Below, piece by piece: positions 57,461 through 64,000 of a DNA stretch of 64,000 bases. The notes under the pieces were generated by a model. That model searched no databases. It was not told where the DNA came from and saw only the letters and a list, made by a program, of their open reading frames with translations. This DNA comes from Ischnura elegans (taxonomy: Eukaryota > Arthropoda > Insecta > Odonata > Coenagrionidae), in NCBI RefSeq assembly GCF_921293095.1, contig NC_060246.1, positions 108,480,941-108,544,940 on the forward strand, written 5' to 3'. Position 1 is the first letter of the stretch. Each line of letters starts with the position of its first letter. The position numbers were made by a program, and so were the translations under genes.

Positions 57461-59118
57461 ACTTAATGGATTTAGCGGTACCACAGGAAGTACTAAAACT
57501 TACGGAAAATCGTAATAGCCCAAAAGTAGGGTTTTAATGAAGTACAAGGCTCAAACAATTTTAAAGTAACATTTTAAATTATGCGATAATTTTGCGTGTA
57601 AGTGCATGGAGGAGCATAAGGTTCCCCCAATGAGAAGTATTTTGAGAGACAATCTGACGAAAAGAAAGATGATGGCTGCTGGATTGAACCCTAAAGAAAC
57701 TCGACAAATGAGGAAAAAAGGGAATCGTGGGAGAGCGTTGAGTCATCATCGTCAATTCTTGTACCGGAAAATAGTATCAAAAATTTTCTTCATCAATTCA
57801 TCCGAAGAAAATTAGACTGGCGAGAATTTAGCCGATTTGTATCTCTACTTTCCTCATGAAATAAACATTATGGACTATAACCTCAAATTGGAATTTCTTC
57901 GGGGAAAATGCGTCTGCCAACTGTGATAGAGGTATATGCAAGAAGCAAGCAACAGCAATGATCGTTCCCGCAACTTTAGCTGACGCAAAAGTCATAACTT
58001 CGTAAGATATATCAAAGCTAGTGTACCAGAATTACTTACGTAGACAGAAAAAGATGTTAATTACTGTGAATAAAAAAAGAGAGGTGTCATTAAAGGGCCT
58101 TTATTGGAATGAAAGACTATACTCTTGTCTGATGAAAAAAGGCAAGAGGACTTATCAATAAAAGTTTAGAAGGGAATGTGTGGTGTTAGTTGAAGAAAAA
58201 GGGTCCCACTTTTAGAGGTTTGCCTCCCCGTCGGAGGATTAGCAAAAGTCATAAAGTCTGCGATTATCGATTTCTTTCCAAGTGAAAAGTAGATACACAA
58301 AATTAAGAAGGATTTCATTATGAAGGTACCAAGCGAATACCGCCCAAAAAGGAGGCATCATCCATTTGCTATACGCATAATTCCAACATCCCTTGCAGTG
58401 TTGGTAAACTCTTCTCGGGATTCCCACCGGGTTAATTTTTCCATAATGGCCAACATTTCAAGCTCCGACTCTGGGCTAATACCAAGGGATAAATAGTGTT
58501 GAACCCCGAAAAGAGTGTACCCACATCATTCGCCGGGAAAGCATCAAATCGTATTTCATCCCTTACAGTGGTCTATTTGCTAATTGCATTATGTTGACTT
58601 GGATTTGCGACATAAACGTTGGGAGGGTAATCTAGGGACCCAATTTGCGTTTCTGCAAGGATGCGTTTGGCGACCAATCCGAGATTTTTTTAATTGCTGG
58701 ATTTTAATATCGACATAAAGGCTGATGATATATTAGAGAGAGACTCCGGTTCCTTCGGCTATATCTGAGCTTAGCGGTGTGGAATTTAAAAATCTATTGA
58801 TGAAAGTTCAAATTTAAATTTCAATATTCCTTTTATTATACACACGGACGAGAGATTCGCGAAAGAATTTACCAAAACTTTGTTGACAGCAGCAAAACAC
58901 GAGGAATGACACTAACATAAGAAATACAGACTGGAAAGCCGATAATTGAGTAATTCATTCGTGATTGTTCCTCACTGGACGATGCTGATACATCAAATAT
59001 TAGTAAGACTAACGGAGAAAGACGCACTTGGTGTGAATTTTGCTGCATCTGGGGCGTTCGAGAGGGGAGCGGGGAGAGTACGCCGGCGGCCTTCAACCTT
59101 AATCATCCATTTAGTCAC
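57461..59118. other. Interior of the 3-kb element, no transposase recognised
   Basis: The frame 57606-57815 (69 codons, basic, with LNPKETRQMRKKGNRGR) starts with ATG but matches nothing I know. 58385-58560 is the dispersed repeat also at 33290-33430, here followed by an inverted piece. The rest is AT-rich. Confidence 0.45.
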
Positions 59119-59801
59119 AGCTGTCGCACAATACCGGAATAGAAGTGCATAACCTAAGTTCCCAAACCTTCATATCGACTCGAGAGGCGTCTTCATAGAC
59201 CGTAGGCTCCTTTCCTGCGTGCGCAGGTCTAAAATTATTTCATCACTTCTCTAAAAGTTGGTAACATCGATTTGTTTAACGCCGACGAGGCGCCAAATAA
59301 GGGACAAGTCGTCTCACTACGCATCGCTTTTTACCTTCTACCATCTTCCGATTTATATTATCAAACATAAACGACCTCCTAGCAGCATGCGCGGGATGAA
59401 TTTTGCTGTGTTAGAGGCGTGGGAGGGGGAGAAGCGAGCGTGGAGGGGAAGGGATCGGCCTGCGGCTCTGGTATCCGCGACGCTGCGTGGGCGTTGGAAT
59501 ATTTTCTTCCCGGACGCGGACTCAAATTAGGCATTTTGTGGCTAAACGGTGGCAGATACGTCAAAATGCACGAAATTTTTGACCTAGAAGGTCGGTATAT
59601 CGGCAAAATCTATAGGGAATGAACAAAGAATATTATATTTTTTGAATTTCGACCCTCTCCCCCTAAATTGCATTTGAGCGAGGGTCAGGGGTTCACGTAC
59701 AGGTCTCAAATTTTTCAGGCCTTATTTTTGATCGGTCCCACAACTTTCTTTTCATTGGGCCAGATGGATTTGAAAAAAAATCGATTTTTGCGATCCGCCC
59801 T
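59119..59801 (-). repeat. Right long terminal inverted repeat (3-kb element)
   Basis: Inverted partner of 56784-57460. Confidence 0.88.
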
Positions 59802-60114
59802 ATTGGACATGCATCAGACGGCCTACCAGGACTTCAAGTCTATTTATTGCGATCGGGGTGCATAGTATACTAGTCCGAATACAAAATTTTAAGTAAGTTT
59901 TTTAAATGCTGTATACAAAATAAAATATCAACGGAATTTTTAACAAGCATATCTTTCCAAAAAAGACCAACGTTGATATACCATGCATAAAATTAATAAA
60001 CGTAAACTACTGAGACAGTGTCACAACGAAATAGAAAATAGGTCTTTATTTCGGGGTTCAGTGTAAAATATAATGTACATAAACTAGCGCTATAGTATCT
60101 CAACAAAATGCAGG

Positions 60115-60520
60115 AGGAGTTCATTTCAATTCTGTTTATTCGTTGAACAAGGAACGCGACGAAGAAGTTACACCGAGGGGCGACAGATGGCTCTTATGTA
60201 TAAGGAGATCGATGCGACTGTCGATATCAGAATCGCAGCGGGTGAATCCAAGCGAAAATGATTGCACGGAAGACAAACAACACTAGCGCTCCAGGAATAA
60301 ATGAAGGACTGCAAAGAAAGGACCAGTGAAAACCGGGTACCTACTATCCTCCACGTACAATATAATACATCGTCTAACATTCTAAGTTCTGAGGATTGAA
60401 TGCAACGAGTAAATAAAAGAAACCTATAACTTTTGAACAATGCCATATAACCTCCGCTATAATCTCTCTTTTCTAACTTTCTGTATAGTCTATTATCTTA
60501 TTCAATCTAATATTCAAGAT
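60115..60520. repeat. Dispersed repeat (GATGGCTCTTATGT family), block B copy
   Basis: Equivalent of 18900-19304, with small indels that shift the minus-strand frame. Confidence 0.6.
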
Positions 60521-60565
60521 ATTGCAGTCAGCGTCTTCCTTCGACCAGAAGACGCTGACTGCAAT
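60521..60565. repeat. Short palindrome (17-bp perfect arms, 11-bp loop)
   Basis: ATTGCAGTCAGCGTCTT, loop, AAGACGCTGACTGCAAT. The loop core CCTTCGACC and the right flank are shared with the 169-bp palindrome at 21058. Confidence 0.9.
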
Positions 60566-60719
60566 GTCAGCGAAACTGCTGTCGCCAAAACACAACGGCC
60601 GCCGTGAAAACCCGAATAGAATGCAGAGATCACCTAATCAACGCCGCGAAAATCTTCCGTCATTAGGGAACGGAGAAATATATATCATTACATCTTCCAA
60701 TATTAGAAATATATAGAAA

Positions 60720-61150
60720 AATTAAATAATAATAACAATACGTCGAGAAAAACTGGTGTCAAATTTTCATCGGATCACCGACGCAAAATAAGTTCAAATC
60801 ACCAATCGAGATAAATCTCCATTAATAAAAATAAATGAGGTTCAAATGAATATGACCAATATTAACCACTTAAAAAATTTCCAGAGTAACTATGGGTGAG
60901 AAACCCAAGAACGCTCTCCAGACCACGAGAGGAGTAGGAAAGAGTAGTTGCAGGCAAACTTTCATTGAGTCATTGACAATAAATCAAGAGCGAATATCCG
61001 ATCGACTAACATTTCGATTTAAAAATAATAGACATTCATTAATGAACATGACCACTAAATATAATTTAAAATTTTCCATCATAATCACAACTCGTAAAAC
61101 CAAGAGCCTCCCCAGACGAAGGCCGCGTAGTTAAGATGGTAGTTGCAGGC
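60720..61150. repeat. Satellite-like monomers within block B
   Basis: Counterpart of 21330-21794, about 200-bp spacing, CCAGAGTAAC and CATTAATGAACATGACC landmarks. Confidence 0.65.
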
Positions 61151-61164
61151 AAATTCTTTATTGG

Positions 61165-62535
61165 TATCCCACTAAAGTCATATTCCTTTACTTCTGATCA
61201 CCTATAGCTTAAGTTTTCAATTCCCTTATACAGTTAGCCCGTATTGCCGTCAAAATTCACCGTCACCGACTGGGTTTAATTAGTTAATATTTTAGACGAA
61301 TCCCTTTCCTCAATTACACAATTTATAATTCCTTCTCCCGCAGCAATTGATCAACAAGCAGAATTAATCACCAGCCTAACCTCATTCTGCAAAAGAAACG
61401 GCATCACACTCCTTGATTCACTGTTTTCAAAAATCCTGTCAAATTCCCATAATATTCAATCAAACTCATCAAACGCAGCCAAACCGCCCGTCGTGAGAGA
61501 CAAGCGCGAGTTCAAACTGATAAAATTTAATTTAAACGTCACTCAAACATTGTAAAACATGAAATCAGAAAACTTCGGCACAAGAAAAATGGGAAAATCT
61601 TGTAGCAAAATAACATTGGAAATCCATTTGGCGCCTTATTATATCATTTTTTTTTATCAGGTAAAGAATTTTCTCGTCCCTTTCTTTAAACTCCGCCTTT
61701 ATTTGGCCTTTTTTTATAAACTTCACCAAATTAAATGCTCTCCTAACGATATCAATTTTATCATTACGTATCTGCATCTAAGGCATTTCCGATACGCCGA
61801 ATCCAATTCTAGGCCTCGTTACCTTTGCGGCCGATGGAAGCAGGCGTTCCGCAAGGATCTACCTCAACTATGCTGCTTTTCACATTACTCGTTAATGACA
61901 CGCCATCCACTGGCAATACAACACCACAGATATATGCAGACAGCAGTGCGACGTCAAGGCGGGGAGACACTCACGTAAATAAACTTAATAAACATTTAAA
62001 ACTAATTCACGCGAGGGTATAAACATGGACGATACAGATCAATGCTTCTAACAGTACACACATACACTTTTCACGCACTACAAATGTCATATCACGCCAA
62101 CGAAAAACGAATACCAAGAGCAACCTCACACTAATTTGTCAGCACTTACTTAAATAATAAATCAACCAACACCATCTTAAATACTGCAACGCCAAAGCTC
62201 TTATGTTAAAGAAAGATATTTTCGCATTATGCTCACGTACTACTCCAATCTCCCACAGATCCAGAGTCAAATTATGTACCACGATAGTCAGACACCCTAT
62301 CCGCTACGGCTGCGGCATTTTTGCCCATAATAGGCATTAATAATAACCATTCGCATTAAATTCGAAGTATTCCAAAATAAATCCCACCTCCTCCTGAATC
62401 TTCCTGACCTGAAGTTCATCAGCATCACTTTATAGTATACCGAGAGTATATAAATTCATTTCCCAGCAAGTAAATAGTTCTAAATTCAGGCTCGAGGCAA
62501 ATAACATCGCATTAACAGAAACTAAGAATTATGAT
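61165..62535 (+). pseudogene. Internally deleted jockey-like LINE relic (block B copy)
   Basis: Same breakpoints as 21795-23115: FYKLHQIKCSPNDINFIITY and RPMEAGVPQGS with LLFTLLVNDTPSTGN, but the RT fingers are missing. The catalytic region reads IYADSSA in place of YADD. About 25 bases near 61800 are extra relative to A. Confidence 0.75.
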
Positions 62536-62542
62536 CCTTCGA

Positions 62543-63331
62543 TAGGGTAGTTTGCTTCATCAAAGAAGGCATTGAATGCTGTAATAATCAATGAGCACCC
62601 TTATCACGACGATTAAAGTTATATACAATGCACCTTTCACGTCATGGCCTCCTAAGAAAAAAACATTGCCTAACAGAAGGCATAGTCCTTACAAAACCCG
62701 CATAATATAGTTTCTGGCTCATTAATAGCCTTCGATATAAAAATATGTACTCAACTCGTACGGATTGATAGCATTTATTTCATTCAATTTAGATGGTCAA
62801 TTTAACCTCATTTGAAAAAGGTCAGATTGGCGCACATACGTAATGTAACGTCACACGGACCCAGATGCTACACGATTAGATAGCTTAGAGCTTTAAATCG
62901 TCTGAGATTACCAATGCATGCATGAAGCACAGATATCAGGGAAATATCCTTTAATAATCAACTATTAAAATTGCATATGATCGGAAAGTTTCTTTCGTTT
63001 GATAGGGTATTAATATTCCTTATTTAATCCAAGCGCTACCCGCTAGCATGATAATCCACGCTACCGTAATGCTCGGCAGCAAGCAGCCTGCATCGTATCG
63101 GCGTTCATAGCCTCGCGCCCAGGTGGCCTCACATAGCAGCAGCCAGACGTCACACGGGCTTTTCCCAGCATTCATACTAAGCCGTCGCGTTCTAGGGCAC
63201 TTGAAAATGTTCACTTCGCATTTAATCGCGCAAAAATAGATATCGTCATTTAATGATCTAAAGGGTGAAATACGTACTCCAGGAGCAATAATCTTCCGAT
63301 TTTGGCAATAAAAAAATAGGAAACCACCCTA
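62543..63331. mobile_element. TSD-less MITE (copy 4) with a nested dispersed repeat
   Basis: TAGGGTAGTTTGC and GGAAACCACCCTA ends; flanks CGA and TTCC. It is interrupted at about 62580-62800 by the repeat also found at 28151-28345. Positional counterpart of the MITE at 23125. Confidence 0.8.
62591..62785. repeat. Dispersed repeat inserted in MITE copy 4
   Basis: Near-identical to 28151-28345 in the same orientation. Confidence 0.65.
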
Positions 63332-63999
63332 TTCCAATTTAGACTGCTTCTTATAGTAACTCTTCTAATACCTAGTGCATTATATGTCTTTCATTATTAT
63401 AGTAATAATGTTTTCACGTTTAAGATGAATAAATGGACAAATTGTTTGTTTGTTGGAATAAGTCCAACCATTAAAAAAAATTAATACATAGGTACACATA
63501 AAAAAGAATCATAAGAAAATGAAAAAAATCAAAAAACTAAAAATAAAACATTTAAAAATCTGCAAAAAAATATATTTAAAGTTTCAGTCACAAATATCAA
63601 TTAACCAATGTTTTCAATTCAGTATTTAACTTTCTGCTATCAAAAATAACGCACTGGACACGCAACGCAAACAGATGTGCACATTTATTTATTGTATTGT
63701 TAACTGAATGGTTGCGGTGAACATGATTCACGTGACGGCTGTTCAAATATTGTGAAATCAATGGCTCTTAGATAAAAATACTAGAAAATATTCCCTATCG
63801 AAAGACAACTCTAATTATAGATAAAAGATATTGATTAATGTATATGGCCGTAAAATATGGCATAATTTTCAGAGTAACCAAGGGTCATAAAAACCATTTC
63901 TATTTAGTTTATACGGCCTATGGGCCCCTCGGAAAACAAACGATACGCTTTGATATTTTATACATGACGGCCGAAAAACGTTACACAGGGTAAGTTTAC
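63332..63999. repeat. Right part of block B, runs off the window
   Basis: Follows 25412-26105 closely, including a satellite monomer at 63790-63900. No gene. Confidence 0.7.
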
Positions 64000-64000
64000 A

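Larger units (their letters stand above)
56784..59801. mobile_element. 3.0-kb DNA transposon with ~680-bp terminal inverted repeats
   Basis: Ends AGGGCGGATCGCAAAAATCG and its complement. Perfect 10-bp duplication ATTGGACATG (56774-56783, 59802-59811). Block A carries the single-copy site near 18587 (GCAATTGGACATGCATC), confirming insertion after the A/B split. Arms about 56784-57460 and 59119-59801 match closely for 630 bases and more loosely beyond. Ten-bp duplications and long arms suggest a Mutator-like or foldback type. The interior (57461-59118) shows no transposase I recognise. Confidence 0.88.
56637..63999. repeat. Block B of the large direct duplication (partner 18448-26105)
   Basis: Same module order as block A and cut by the window edge. 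Private to B: the 3-kb element at 56784-59801 and a dispersed repeat inside the MITE at 62591-62785. Lacks A's 19305-21047 and the Harbinger-like element. Confidence 0.8.

Noticed and set aside
1-63999. CRISPR array, operon or bacterial insertion
   Set aside because: No regularly spaced identical short repeats with unique spacers and no dense long ORFs; spliced transposase and snRNA features are eukaryotic.

Overview
This window looks like repeat-dominated intergenic DNA from an arthropod nucleus, most likely an insect. It is AT-rich. It holds no intact multi-exon host gene that I can recognise and no bacterial or organellar operon. It is packed with degraded eukaryotic mobile elements: a P-element-type THAP transposon, RTE-like, jockey-like and CR1-like LINE pieces, hAT, Harbinger-like and long-inverted-repeat DNA transposons, and several MITE families. 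The species cannot be fixed from the sequence alone. The insect call rests on the mix of transposons and on a U1 snRNA copy on the minus strand (18137-18300) that resembles insect U1.

Layout. 1-5.3 kb: an hAT MITE end, a 5'-truncated CR1-like LINE tail inside another repeat, a decayed jockey-like LINE, and a back-to-back pair of LINE-type 3' tails. 6.2-11.6 kb: a complete P-like transposon (6195-11617) with an 8-bp target duplication, terminal inverted repeats, a broken THAP transposase gene and two nested MITEs. 12-18 kb: a degenerate satellite of about 190 bp per monomer, then two near-identical 1.7-kb inverted-repeat elements set in an array of GGTCAT motifs, then the U1 copy. 18.4-26.1 kb: block A of a large direct duplication whose partner, block B, runs from 56.6 kb past the right edge. 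26-49 kb: mostly low-information AT-rich sequence with scattered small elements. A possible minus-strand 5' exon set at 36.3-39.1 kb is the only hint of a host transcription unit besides U1. 49.9-52.4 kb: a 2.5-kb transposon with inverted repeats of about 400 bp. 53.6-56.6 kb: fragments of a transposon-borne protein, then an RTE-like reverse transcriptase ORF broken by a single stop. 56.8-59.8 kb: a 3-kb element with inverted repeats of about 680 bp, inserted in block B with a 10-bp duplication; block A preserves the empty site.

The pieces do not form a pathway. They record nested insertions that can be ordered. The jockey-like relic and one MITE predate the A/B duplication. The Harbinger-like element (A only) and the 3-kb long-inverted-repeat element (B only) came later. 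The points I rate highest are a MITE family that inserts between AA and TT with no target duplication (the interrupted transposase reads back in frame when the MITE is removed), a U1 copy with intact stems but a changed U1-70K loop, and the long-inverted-repeat elements with dated empty sites.
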